Source: Paratinospora sagittata (lineage: Eukaryota; Streptophyta; Magnoliopsida; Ranunculales; Menispermaceae). From it: 64,000 nucleotides of DNA. Position numbers and translations under genes: made by a program. Below are positions 12,601-36,211 of this stretch, one piece after another. The number at the start of each line of letters is the position of its first letter. Position 1 is the first letter of the stretch. A model generated the notes under the pieces. It searched no databases. It saw only the letters and a program-made list of their open reading frames with translations, and was not told the DNA's origin. The DNA is taken from the NCBI GenBank assembly GCA_035771175.1, contig CM069613.1:2143501-2207500 (forward strand), read 5' to 3'.

Positions 12601-14047
12601 TAACATAGATGAAACTAAATTGGATTACGGATAAAATGACTTTGAGCCATGTTAACTCTAATTCAACACCCTACTCATCCCATACCTAATTCCAAGTCTA
12701 TTGGATGGGTTCATTTTATTGTTGTTCATCAAACAACAGAACTGTAAAAATATTATCCAATTGCAACAGCAATAGAGATATTATCAAGTTAAGAAAGCAT
12801 ACCACATTTCTGGCAGTGGAAGTAGTTTTTGCGCCCCCCAACTCTGTTCACAAAGTTTAAGTTCCATTATTATAAAAAGATTTACTTAACCATGTAGTAT
12901 TTACTATATCATCAAATGTCTACAGTATTAATGAAAGCTTCTAGGAGTGAGTTCAACATAAACAAACTCTTGAAGAAGTCAAATAATGAAGGTATAGGAA
13001 CATCTAATTTTAGGCAACACATTGATATGGGTTGGCATCCAGGTCAAACATTCGATGCTCGACTCCATGGCTATCATAAATTTAATACTCGAAAAATTTT
13101 CATGGAAGGCTAGCATACCTGCAGATCCCACATTCATTACAATGAAATTGCTCTTTTGAAGTCTGCAACAGGAAAAAGAACAATTTCCTACAGTTAGCGT
13201 CAAATCTAGAAAAGTTCAACATCCCAATCAGGATCTGAAACTCCAATAGAAACAAAATAGAAGGAAAAATGGAAATCAACATCAATTATATTACATTGTC
13301 ATCGTAGAATTTGCACACTTCACAGAAATATTCTCCCATTTTGACGCCACAGTTGGAACAGACCCAAGATACCTAAAATTTTTAATCAAGTATCACAAGC
13401 AAAATTAAGGAATGGAGCAAAACATAGGAGCGTATTCAACTTATTAGTAACTACATACCTGCTGCTCGGTGTCGCAAACTGCGCAAATGACCTAGAAACA
13501 TTAATAAAGCTCCAAATTGTCACCATAAGATCAGTTCCAATGAAAGAAAAAACAGAAAAACAAAGAAAAAATCAAAATTATTATATGAAGTCCAGGATAA
13601 AACTCACTTGCTTAACTTCATGACGATTAATCTCGTGCCAATCACCAGGGTTCCTCAACACACTCTATTACCACCAATCGAGAAAACACCACAACCCATA
13701 TACATGAAAAAAAAAAGCATTAAAAGAAACAGTCGATAAGAAGAGAATATCAACACTATTTTTATTTTATTTTTTTTATTCTCACCGCGGCTTCGTTGTG
13801 GCAGTGGCGACAAGGAAACACCTCGTTGCAGCAAGGAGCTCGAATCTTGCATCTTCTTCTGTAATGGTCGCATCTACAAATTACAAAACACCCAAAAAAA
13901 AAAAAAAACCCGAATCAAAAACAACCCAGATCTCTATCTATCAAACAAGAACTGAACATAATACAAAAGGTTTCTTCCTTTCAAGTTTCAAGAGTACCCG
14001 TAACCCATCTTCCCGAAATCGAAGCGTTCATTGGCGGAGCCTTCCAT
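9650..14047 (-). CDS. MIEL1: CHY zinc-finger / RING-type E3 ubiquitin ligase, MIEL1-like
   Basis: Twelve minus-strand exons (13998-14047, 13786-13873, 13608-13664, 13459-13491, 13295-13372, 13119-13162, 12803-12843, 11576-11658, 11402-11493, 11219-11288, 10143-10184, 9650-9775) join to 267 codons plus stop with all phases closing. The protein starts [18 protein letters not shown]. It has a CHY zinc finger (about 17-90: [30 protein letters not shown]), a CTCHY region (about 90-150), a RING domain from C153 (CPIC) through CGHTIH (172-177) to CPIC (192-195), and a C-terminal cysteine-rich segment (WILCNDCND...CGHCRSYNT). This is the architecture of Arabidopsis MIEL1/CHYR1 and animal PIRH2, RING ligases acting with E2 enzymes; MIEL1 targets MYB30/MYB96 in Arabidopsis. 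Substrates here are inferred only. Orthology to MIEL1 rather than CHYR1 rests on length, N-terminus and gene order. An RTE LINE fragment sits in the intron before exon 8. Confidence 0.88.
10845..10925 (-). repeat. Short RTE-LINE tail remnant
   Basis: The motif 'actcaactcaactctattaaaccgtttcccaac' matches the RTE 3'-terminal motif at 11785 and, reversed, the end of the copy at 38350. It lies in intron 10 of the E3 ligase gene. Only the tail is visible. Confidence 0.4.
11785..12420 (-). mobile_element. Degenerate RTE-type LINE fragment (RT C-terminus to 3' end)
   Basis: Located in the 1.1-kb intron between E3 ligase exons 7 and 8, in the same orientation as the host gene. A 77-codon minus-strand ORF (12151-12384) carries [20 protein letters not shown] and [17 protein letters not shown], typical of the post-RT region of plant RTE LINEs. 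It is followed by the tail motif 'aaggcttagttgagttgagttg' when read on the minus strand. It lacks the endonuclease and most of RT, as expected for a 5'-truncated copy. Confidence 0.75.
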
Positions 14048-14161
14048 TGACTGATAAGGACTGTTAGGGCACAAAACGGAGACACCAATTAACGAGGTCC
14101 GGGTAGGGGCAGCAAGCGCAGAAATTTTTGGTAAGAGATTGATTAGCCTCGTCTATTTATA
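14048..14161 (-). promoter_or_regulatory. MIEL1-like gene 5' UTR and TATA box
   Basis: Reading leftward on the minus strand, TATAAATAG occurs at complement(14153-14161), about 110 bases before the ATG at 14047. An AT microsatellite lies just upstream (14162-14190). The spacing fits a short 5' UTR. Confidence 0.55.
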
Positions 14162-14190
14162 TCTATATATATGTATATATATATATATAG

Positions 14191-15190
14191 AAAGAAATTA
14201 AGAGTGCAGGGGATGGTGTGAGGGAAGGTTGAGTGGGGTCGCAAGACGCAAGCTGGGGGGATAACTTGGCGCGCTCGTTATCTTGGGAAGGGAGCCGAGG
14301 CCGCCGTTTCGTCATCGAATAGGATTTCGGGACACAAATCACTGGAAAGGCTGAAGTGAAAGAGTTGCTTGCATTTACGTAATGGCAGTTGAGCGAGAGA
14401 ATAATAATGCTTGATTTGGTGTGATTGTCCTTACGTGCGAGAGTGGTTCGAGCCATTGGAACTCTTGCCACGTGTTCATTCCATCATAGTTTTTTGTCCT
14501 TTTTTTTCTTTTACTTTTTTTTTTTTCTTTTGGTTATGGTACCTAACAATTGGTGGTTCCTCAATATATTTAGTTTCTAATGCAATAGGGATTATACTTT
14601 TATTGAAAAAATAAATAAATAAAAAGAGATTTAGAAACTAATATAAACGTGGACTTAACCTTGAAGAAGTCAAATAAAATAGTAAATTCATGTAACTGAA
14701 TTTTGTAGTCAGAGAAAGATTTAATTGAGTTGAATAGATATATATAAACTTGTATGAATAAAATTTTTTAAATATTAAATTAAGGCTTAAAAAGTTGTTT
14801 GTGAACTTCATGACCTATTTTCAAAACGTTTAGGACCAAACATATGCAACCCTGCAAAACTTATGTACACGTGCAAAGAATATGATCATGTTCTATAACG
14901 CTACGCATATCAGAGTTTCTAGATTACTTTTCTTAATGTTGGAGGTGCTTTGTTTTTATTTTTATTTATTTATTTTATTTTGAATGTGAGCAAAACAATT
15001 CAAAATAATTAGTCCATTAGCAAGCTGGATGATATATGTGAGCATTCTTTCCCATTTTGCTCACTTTGCAATTTCAACTAAACCACGAATCAAACAATTA
15101 AAACACCGATTAAAGCGTAGAATAACATAAGAAGTTTATAACCTAAAAAAGGTATGATGAGCCGATTTAAAAATTGGAATGTGCGCGCCA
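14191..15190. other. Intergenic AT-rich region with small hairpins
   Basis: No gene is recognised. Two close inverted repeats occur: 9-bp arms at 14977-14985 / 14998-15006 and 7-bp arms at 15038-15044 / 15058-15064; both include a GTGAGCA heptamer. A 102-codon minus ORF at 14163-14471 is serine/proline-rich without domains and overlaps the E3 ligase promoter, so it was not called. Confidence 0.35.
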
Positions 15191-15194
15191 AAAT

Positions 15195-15650
15195 TATTGT
15201 GTATCACAGGAATCAAATTTCAAGTTACTTGAAGCTCCGAATTTATGATCCAAAGAAAATAAATCAATAAAAGCAAACCTTCTGTTAAGTCTCTCACTAA
15301 ATTTAGTAATTTACCGCTAGATCAAGCCATCCAAAGCACTAGCTAGACAAGTAATTTATATTCTAAATCAAGAGAAAACCAATCTCACTTATTAATTGGC
15401 TTCTAGATGATGAATAGGCAAAGCAAAGGAATCTCAAAACATCCGGATACCAGCGATCAGATTAATTTCAAGTTCTTGAAGTTGAAGAAGCTTTCAAGAA
15501 GATGCAAAACCAACGCATCTAAGCCGATGAATTGGAAATTTAGATTCTAAACCAGGAGAAAACCATTACAACTTCATCATCTAATAAATCAAACCAAATA
15601 ACCAGCTTCTAGATTAAGAAGATCATATGAAATTGCTAGTAAATCAACTT
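15195..15650. repeat. Imperfect tandem duplication (about 200-bp units)
   Basis: Two blocks share ordered similarity. 'aaatttcaagttacttgaagct' at about 15217 pairs with 'taatttcaagttcttgaagtt' at about 15463. 'attctaaatcaagagaaaacc' at about 15360 pairs with 'attctaaaccaggagaaaacc' at about 15543. 'ggcttctagatgatga' at about 15398 pairs with 'agcttctagattaaga' at about 15602. They could be the first intron of the candidate transcript to the right. Confidence 0.4.
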
Positions 15651-15652
15651 AC

Positions 15653-16005
15653 CTCGATCGGATGATTCGGATCCGTACATCTTGCATTGACTTTCTGAAC
15701 TTGATGTCGAATTCACTGCTCAACTTTACCAAGAAAACAGAAACCTCGATCTGATGATGTCACGACGGAATCAACCATCCGAAATCTCACGAACTACACG
15801 AAAATTCAAAGATTTGGTGGTTTAGAAGATTGACGAAAATCTGTTCCATAGATCTCGATCGGATGAGAATGAACGAAGATGACGATGTGAACAAGAAAAG
15901 AAATGGCGAAAGAAAGATCGTCAGCTGAGGTCTGGAGCTAGAGACGACACAAACAGAGAGACGAAGAAGGGGCGTAACGGATTTCAGTTAAAAGGAGAAG
16001 TATGA
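15653..16005 (-). ncRNA. Candidate first exon of an unannotated minus-strand transcript
   Basis: On the minus strand a clear TATA box (TATATAAAAG, complement 16030-16039) is followed about 30 bases later by a leader rich in CT and TCTTCG motifs. It ends at a strong splice donor, GATCGAG|GTAAGTTG, with GT at 15652-15651. Base composition changes sharply from GC-moderate exon-like sequence to AT-rich sequence at the donor. Only short ORFs occur (for example MEQIF..., MVDSV...), and an ATG near the donor opens MYGSESSDR. No downstream coding exon is recognisable before the E3 ligase promoter. It may be a non-coding RNA, a primary microRNA with an unseen hairpin, or the surviving first exon of a lost gene. 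Confidence 0.4.
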
Positions 16006-16027
16006 AATGGAACTCTACTGGCTGAGA

Positions 16028-16040
16028 CCCTTTTATATAT
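16028..16040 (-). promoter_or_regulatory. TATA box of the candidate minus-strand transcript
   Basis: TATATAAAAGGG reads on the minus strand at the end of a TA microsatellite. The sequence immediately downstream looks like a 5' leader. Confidence 0.45.
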
Positions 16041-16214
16041 ATATATATATATGAAAAATGTTATATACAGTGACATGTTTAAGTATAGATCACAATTACA
16101 CCATTTAATTGTCTCAAATTATGCCCCAACACACACGAACAGATGAAATTCAATGATGTATAAGGGGTGACGGACACTTTAAATGTTAATATAGTATTAC
16201 TCTGTATATGTACA

Positions 16215-17064
16215 TGTTGGATCAGTTTCTCAGCATACCGAACTGGACGACACATCATTTGCTATGATCAGGTTAACTAGCACATAAAGGCTCGAAATCG
16301 ACAGATCATGGTGTTAGTTGGGCTAGATCCAAATATCGACCTGGATGACAGGTCATCAACCATAAAGAGTTTGCATGATGCAACATATCGACCTGAAGCA
16401 TAGACTACCGACATAATTAGATAGGGACAGTATATTAACAACATCAACAAGTGAGGTGTTATCTACCGATTTGAAGGTCTTTACGACTTATAAAAACCAT
16501 CTACTCGCTTATGAAGGACAACAACATAATGATGACCAATTCGACATACTAAGCTAACGAGTTCTCTAACTACTTAACCATTAAGGACTGAGCACAATTT
16601 CAGATAAATATAATGCGAGATCTACTATGATAAGGCTACAAAGCTTTTTCAGTCCAACTAGGAGGCTATTTAACTCTGTTTAACTCTCCTAATTCGATCA
16701 GGAGGCTTATAAGTTGTCATAATCCGGCTAGAAAGCGTCCAGGCTCTTCTAGTTCGACTACAACACAACTACTACGGCCAAAAGCCCTATTCTATAAAAA
16801 AAAACACATCACTCTTAAGGGAGAAGGTAAGTTATTTTCTACTCAATTTAGCATTGCCAACTCCACGAAACGCTCAATTGACTTAGGCATCGGAGGGTCT
16901 TTGACCAACACCACACTAATATTCCCCACGATAGTCTACTCTACCTTGTTTCTCTTTTAGATCATTGACTTTCAACAAACGTTCCAACAATCTTTGTGGG
17001 TTCTAGTTCAACATCTAATTTTCATCTCATTATCTACAGGTATTAGTCAAATCTTGCACCAACA
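16215..17064 (+). mobile_element. Solo LTR, probably Ty3/gypsy type
   Basis: An 850-bp segment begins TGTTGG and ends CCAACA, the usual short inverted LTR ends. It contains a TATA-like 'ctataaaaaaaa' at about 16792 and a 3' portion of the type seen in plant gypsy LTRs (tgacttaggcatcggagg; acaggtattagtcaaatcttgc). Flanking pentamers are GTACA on the left and ATACA on the right, a target-site duplication with one mismatch. No internal domain is present, which fits LTR-LTR recombination. Orientation is from the LTR 3' motif. Confidence 0.7.
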
Positions 17065-18250
17065 ATACACAAATACACACAACCATATTGTATTGAACCA
17101 TAGGGAGTAGAATAACTAAATAGAAATTCTCGGGCAAACTATCATATGTGTATGATATAATATTTTTTTGAATAGAGTAATGCTAACTAAACTGAAACAT
17201 ACACTAGTGTCAGGCGGCATTATAAGCTTCTAAAATTAAATATTTAAACTATTTAGAGATAATTATTGTTTAACCCTTTTACTTGTATTTTCTTCCTAAA
17301 TTTATTGAAACTTAGAAAACTAGTTGTCATGTTATTATAGTTATTTTTTGTTCTACCCTGTTTTCAACATTTTATTATTTCTAGCTTCATTCCCCATTTA
17401 AACAGAAAAAATATATCGTTTCAACATTAATATATCTTATAAAAAATTAATTTATATAGCTATATTCTTAATTTAGACACCAGTGATTAAAGTGGTCAGG
17501 TTGATTTTTATTCTATTTTTAATTTAGATACAAATGTATCTTGACTATTTGTCTTCTTTCAAATAAAATTTTAAACATGCTGGGATTTGGGTTAGCTCTA
17601 TAATGGTCTTATATACATGACAGTCATAGATTTTGGCCTTCTCTGATATAGTTATTGTAAAAGTGGAGAAAGCACTTGCTGAAAAGAGAAAAAAATAAAA
17701 TACTCACTCAACATAAAAATAAAAAATAAAAAAACTATTCTTTTAAAGTGGTAATTTGACTTAAAAGCAAGATTGTCAAACATCTCTAAAATTATTTTTG
17801 TCAAAAAAAAAAAAAAAACACTTTGTAAAAATTTACCAAATGGATCCTTAATAATTTGTAGATTATTATATACCTTTTAAATTGTATTTTATGTTTTTGA
17901 ATCACAAACTAAACACAGTTTTATATTGTTGGTCATTGGTTTCTCATTTTTATACCTTTCAATTTATTTATTTATTTTGAAAAAAAAAAAACCACATTAA
18001 TATCTAATTAATTAATTTATACAACCAAATACTCACTCTCTTACAATTATGTGTTGTTATTTTGTGCTGTTGGAAGTGGTTGATAATATTTACTTTTAAC
18101 TAAATTAAATAAAAACATTTTTTTTTAGCAAACGCTTTTCAAACGAGTAATATGGTTATATGTACATTAAATGCCAACATTATTTTTTGACACTGACACT
18201 CAACCTCTCCAATGTTGGATGTTACTCTATGTTTACGTATCTTTAAAACA
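17065..18250. other. AT-rich intergenic region
   Basis: No gene or element was recognised. There are long A and T runs and AT-rich sequence up to the promoter of the MGC-protein gene. Confidence 0.4.
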
Positions 18251-18257
18251 TACAAGG

Positions 18258-18266
18258 TATATAAAA
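18258..18266 (+). promoter_or_regulatory. TATA box of the MGC acidic-protein gene
   Basis: TATATAAAA lies about 290 bases before the start codon at 18552. The intervening leader is CA/TC-rich, as plant 5' UTRs often are. Confidence 0.5.
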
Positions 18267-18551
18267 CATTTCTTTTAAGCTCTCCCAGAACGAAGGGCCA
18301 AAGCAAGTAAAAAAAAACAAAAAAGGCTGCCCTTGCTAAAAACAACGTGAATCCATTGGCATTCACGGCTGCCAAAGCCACATGTACACCCTCTGTCACC
18401 AGAGAAGCAAAACTAACCGAGACACCAAACACCACCCAATTTCTCCCTCTCCTTCAACAATAGCAATCAACAAAATCACAACAACAAAGCCACACATCAA
18501 AACAACCGATTTCAACTCTCTCCCTCTCCCAATTCCTCTCCATCAATCCAA

Positions 18552-20149
18552 ATGGGCTGCAACGAGTCAAAAAGCAGCAGCGTCGCCACCGATAACACCA
18601 CCCGCCGCACTCCGCTCCGGAAGAAATCCACCAAAAGAACCAATACCATTAACAACAACAGCAACAACAACAACAATCCTCTAGAGTCCATCCCGGAAAC
18701 TGACACCAATGTGGTCGTAAACGGGCCGTCTCCGACATCGGTAAAAGGCCAGGAATTCGATAACCCGGAGAAGGCATCGTCGGCGGGCGTCCATGCAGAC
18801 GTGAGGGAAGTAGTTGTGAATAATAATGCGGAGGAGGAGGAGGGAGTGGTAGTAGAAGGAACTACGACGACGGTGGGGAAGAAAGCGGGGAAGTTGGTAT
18901 TGAAGGAGTCACCGGAGCGGTACTTCTCATCAAGGAAAGACGAAGACGGGGTTGAACCGGTTGTTACGGAAGAAGGGTATTACTCGCCGAATCATGAATC
19001 GGTGAAGGACGTGGAAACGAGGGAAGAGCGTGGTGAACCGGAGGAGTTGGAGCCGGAGCTGGCCGTGAAGGAAGAAGAGAAGCTGCAAGGAGGTTTGGTT
19101 GAAGAGAAGAGAACCGAAGTTGCTACAGAAGGTGTGGTAATGTTGTTGAAATTTACTTAAGCTTGCATGTTGTTCTCCGTCTCTCAATCTCTCCTTTACG
19201 ATAATTTAATTATATAGAAAGATTAATGGCCAGAGAGATTTTTCCTAAAAAAAAATGTTTAATTGTTATTATCTCACTCCTTTTCAAGCAAAATTTCTTG
19301 AAAATATTTTCATGATTAATTAATTGTTCATGAAAGAATATTTTTTTTTACACTCAAATAACACAAAAAATATTAAAAAAAAAACAAATAAATAAAGCAT
19401 GCATTGCAGATGAACATGAACACGGTTAATGATCCTAAAACTTTCCACATCTCTCTAACTTGGAAAATTTGAGTGAAAAAATTGAAGCAGTTGAGAAATT
19501 TGTTCTCCCATTCAATACATATAGTAAGGTTATATATATCATATTTCATTGGAAAAAGTTATAGAAGTGGTATTTAAGATGGAATAAATTCATAAGCTGA
19601 ATTTTTTTTGAGACTCCTTAAATATAAACTAAGGCTGTACATAATGATTTTATGGCCCATTTTGGAAGAGTTTTTTATAAGTGTTTTTGCTCTAAAAGTC
19701 ATTTTGAATGTGTTTGACAACATCTGCTTTTAATTAAATTGCGATGGAAAAAAAATATATTTTTGAAAAAGCTCTCCACATCAGCTTTTAGAATGAGATG
19801 TTGTATCCTAATAGAAAAAAAATATCCATGTTTAAAAGTTATAATTTTTTTCTAATTTGATGTGCAGAAAAGCTAGCTGTGGATCAGGTGGTGGAACCAG
19901 ATGTAATATTTAAAGAAGCACTAGAAGAAACATTGCCATCTATTGAACCAAATGAGGATACAAAAATTGAGGACAAAGAAGTTGTTGTTGTAACTGAGGT
20001 ACATTTTTTTTTTTTATAGGTTTTGATGAAACATTGAATAATTAATAAGTCAAAGAAATATTTGATATTTAGAACTGAAAATCTTGATTGATTATGATGT
20101 GCAGGCACCTTACAATAGTTTGCAAGCAAAAGAGCAAGACGCAGAGTGA
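18552..20149 (+). CDS. Acidic MGC (N-myristoylation motif) protein, unrecognised family
   Basis: Three exons (18552-19131, 19868-19998, 20105-20149) join in frame to 251 aa. The first donor (GAAG|GTGTGG, after 19131) was chosen because it alone gives the phase needed by exon 2. Without splicing, translation ends at 19158 after VVMLLKFT. The start MGCNESKSSS predicts N-myristoylation and palmitoylation, hence plasma-membrane attachment. It is followed by a basic patch (LRKKSTKR, 22-29), an Asn run, then a long Glu/Val-rich, probably disordered body with repeated EEE and VVV stretches. No enzymatic domain or membrane helix is visible. I do not recognise the family; it may belong to a small group of eudicot MGC-start proteins. 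An A/T-rich MITE-like relic lies in intron 1. Confidence 0.75.
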
Positions 20150-20416
20150 AGAAGACATTGAAATAATGCTTTCATTTCATGTTTGTACTTTATTAAGAAT
20201 GGTTGTGATGTTTATATAAATATTGATTCAGTGGTGATGCTAAATAAAGATATGTTTAAAAACTTTAATCAGATTGTCATGTGTGAGCTTACAATACATT
20301 GTTGCCGTACCTATACCAACGTGAATTGATATTATTCAGTAACCACTAAATATAAAATGAATATACATAAAAAAAAAAATATTGTTTGACTAACACTTTA
20401 TTGATATTGTCCTTAA

Positions 20417-20702
20417 GGGTGTGTTTGATACGTAAGAAAATAATGATTTTCTTGAAAAAATTATATTTTTTCATATTTGGTTGGCAAAAAAATTGAAAAA
20501 AAAGTTCTCATTTTTTTTTCGAGCCCGCAATTTTCTCAGTTGGGAGGTGAGAAAAAAATTCTCATGCTTTTTTTTTTTTTTTTTAGTTTAGAAAAGTTAT
20601 AGTTATATAACTGAATAATTAACTAATAACCACCTATGACAAAATTTTCTCATGTCCAACCAAATAATCATAAAAAAAATTTATTCGCTACCAAACACAC
20701 CC
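20417..20702. mobile_element. Tourist-like (PIF/Harbinger) MITE
   Basis: A 286-bp element has terminal inverted repeats GGGTGTGTTTG / CAAACACACCC and is flanked on both sides by TAA (20414-20416 and 20703-20705), the expected 3-bp target duplication. The interior is AT-rich and non-coding. It lies about 270 bases after the MGC-protein stop codon. Confidence 0.8.
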
Positions 20703-21530
20703 TAAGAGTTGTTGGATCACCTAAAATTATATGTTAATGCATGGTTCAAGGTAATTCAATAATTTCAAAACATTTTCCAATACAAAATCATTTATGTTAC
20801 TATCTTTATCCTTGTAAAATTTACACCCAATGTACAACCTAAAAACAAAATTTTCATGCCATTTAGATATTTAAATTGTTAGGTAGGTATGAACTGAAAT
20901 AATAGTCTTATATTAAATATGAGCAAGTTCATCATCATATGAAATATAAAGTGAGATCTCACCCTTATTAGTATCAAAGCCTGATGAAGTAAAACCCCAT
21001 ATTTAAGCTGATGAAGTAAAACCCCATATTTAAGCTTTGAGATGATTAAGTTGGAGATAATATTATAGGATTCGGTACAACACAAATCTATTATAATTCA
21101 TATCATTTTGTATAAAATATTTCATTTACATAGGCCCATTTGACCATCACGCACAGTTTTTTTTGCATTGAAAAATAAAGCAACATTTTGGCACGTGTCA
21201 AACTATCACTCACTTTCGCAAATTGATCGTTAAGGTTTCAATTGTTTATATGATACATATACATTAGGTACGGGGCAAGGGCGGGAAATTTCTCGGTCAC
21301 CACGAATAATTGGCGGGAACATCCCTCACTTCTACACGTGCGTATCACACGGGCGCAAGAAAACTATTTAAACTCCGCTTGACTTAATATCACCAATTTC
21401 TTTCTCTCAAACAATTTGTTTAGTTTTTAATCACTTTACGAAGAAAAGCGGTTGTTAGGGTCTCTCGCTCTTCGTTCTGCGATTCCTCTTTTTTTTTTTC
21501 TTGTCTGCTCGGGCCGTTCGGAATCAATTC
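20703..21530 (+). promoter_or_regulatory. Upstream region and 5' UTR of the ISWI gene
   Basis: AT-rich sequence changes near 21250 to more GC-balanced sequence, with 'ggcgggaa' motifs at about 21280 and 21312 (E2F-like TTTSSCGC relatives) and a TATTTAAA at 21365-21372. The leader ends at the ISWI ATG (21531). The E2F reading is an inference from sequence similarity only. A direct repeat 'ctgatgaagtaaaaccccatatttaagct' occurs twice, at about 20981 and 21008. Confidence 0.4.
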
Positions 21531-34551
<13,021 letters not shown>

Positions 34552-36211
34552 ATTCTTTTTTTGACAGGAAGCAACTGCCAATACGCAGATAGTTAAATGC
34601 TGCACTTACTGTCTCAACCACCCCTCAGGCTTTTGCTCACCCTGAAGGATGCAGATGGAAGGCCATTCTTATTTCTATTTGTCTTATTGGGATTTTGGCA
34701 CTGCACTCTATGTACTCTTCTTGAGTTATACAAAAAAAAAAAGAAAAAGGAAAAGAAAGAAAGACTAGGTTCATGGGTATCTTTTTTGTTGCATTTTCAA
34801 TGTCGTAACCCAGGGTAAGGTTATTGTGCTTGTTGCCAAAGCTACTTGTAAATGAAGTAATTTGGTCCTGGGTGATACTATGGCATTTGGATGGACTGCT
34901 AACTCTAGAATTACGTATGTAAACTGTTCTAATTAATAGTTTAGTCTGTTTTGATAATCAAAAATCGATGAAATTTAGTTGGACCATTTCATTAATTCCT
35001 TTTAGATGGATCTTTTGAATATTCTGTATGTCTGGCTCCATTTTTTGGAGAAAGGGGTGTTTTCAGTGCATTGTCAAGAACATGTTACCTTGTAGCTGGA
35101 GAATCGTTTGGTACTTTGTAGACAATCCTCTTGCCAATGAAATGATTAATAAATGTCATAAGAGATTGAGAATACACCAATTGTTTCACATCAAATTTAT
35201 AGTTGTATTAAGAGAGTGCACTTAAATATATTAAAGTCATAAGTCCGATGTGGCTAGTAATTTATAACAATTGGCGGTATTATTTTCAATCTCTATTGCT
35301 CACTTGTACAGAATTCTTCCTTGTTTTCAGCAATAAATCTTTGTTCTAGATCTTTGAGATGATTTTCGCTGCATATGGTTTTAGTTCATGTTATATAAGC
35401 CAAGGAAAATGCAACTTTCTATTCTGCAAGATGGTACTCTGTTGCATCAATCAGAAATGCTGATGCAGCAGCACCTCATAAACAAAACCTACAGTTGTAA
35501 ATCAAATGTGATGTAATACAAACACATGCATCTCAACAATTCCCAGAAAATAAAATGTAGCACATAGCTTACAAAATGTTAAAAAGTGATGACAGAACAC
35601 ACAGAACATGGTCACTCACTCCAGCTTTACCTGTACAAAAACCCAAACAAATCTTCTTCACCTCAGTTATTTGTAGAAATGTATCATTTTTAAAGCAGCA
35701 AGCCCTTAATGCAGTGAACTGAGGGAGTTTCAACTTCATGGAGAAGAATATCAATGAACAAAAAAACATACAAGAGTGATGATTCTGGAAATGCATACAC
35801 AGAGATAAGATACAATTAATCATACAGATGTAACAAGTAGAAAAATGGGTCACCCAAGGTACCCTTACTTTTCGCCTCAACACGCAGAAAGCGAGAATCA
35901 AGATGCATATAGCAGGACTACCAGTGCTTGGTTACCTCATTAATAATCTGAAACAACTCTTTCTACGTTGTTCTAACCTGTTCTTCCTTCAGTATGGCAT
36001 GGCAAGATTTAAGGAATCATGTTCAATAGCATCTGATGTTAGCTTTGAAGCATCAAGAACATGAATGAAACTTGTCAAGTAGCAACTTTGAGGTTGGCAA
36101 ACTTGTCAAGGCCTTTTCTCCTCACTTTTTGCCTGCCAACTGCACGATAATGCTATCCAGAAGGATAAATTAGGATGACTTTAGGTTCAGGCATGACGAT
36201 GATTTCATAAC
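34552..36211. other. Convergent intergenic region (ISWI and PBL27-like 3' ends)
   Basis: This 1.66-kb stretch separates the ISWI stop from the stop of the opposite-strand kinase and must contain both 3' UTRs. No further coding feature is supported. A minus-strand 110-codon ORF at 35569-35901 is cysteine-rich but has no ordered motif. Confidence 0.5.

Noticed and set aside
14163..14471. 102-codon minus ORF
   Set aside because: No domains, overlaps the E3 ligase promoter, and its C-terminus is an AT microsatellite translation.
18139..18435. 98-codon minus ORF upstream of the MGC gene
   Set aside because: It is antisense to the promoter and leader of that gene and has no family features.
35569..35901. 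110-codon cysteine-rich minus ORF
   Set aside because: No ordered cysteine pattern and it lies in the expected 3' UTR of the PBL27-like gene.
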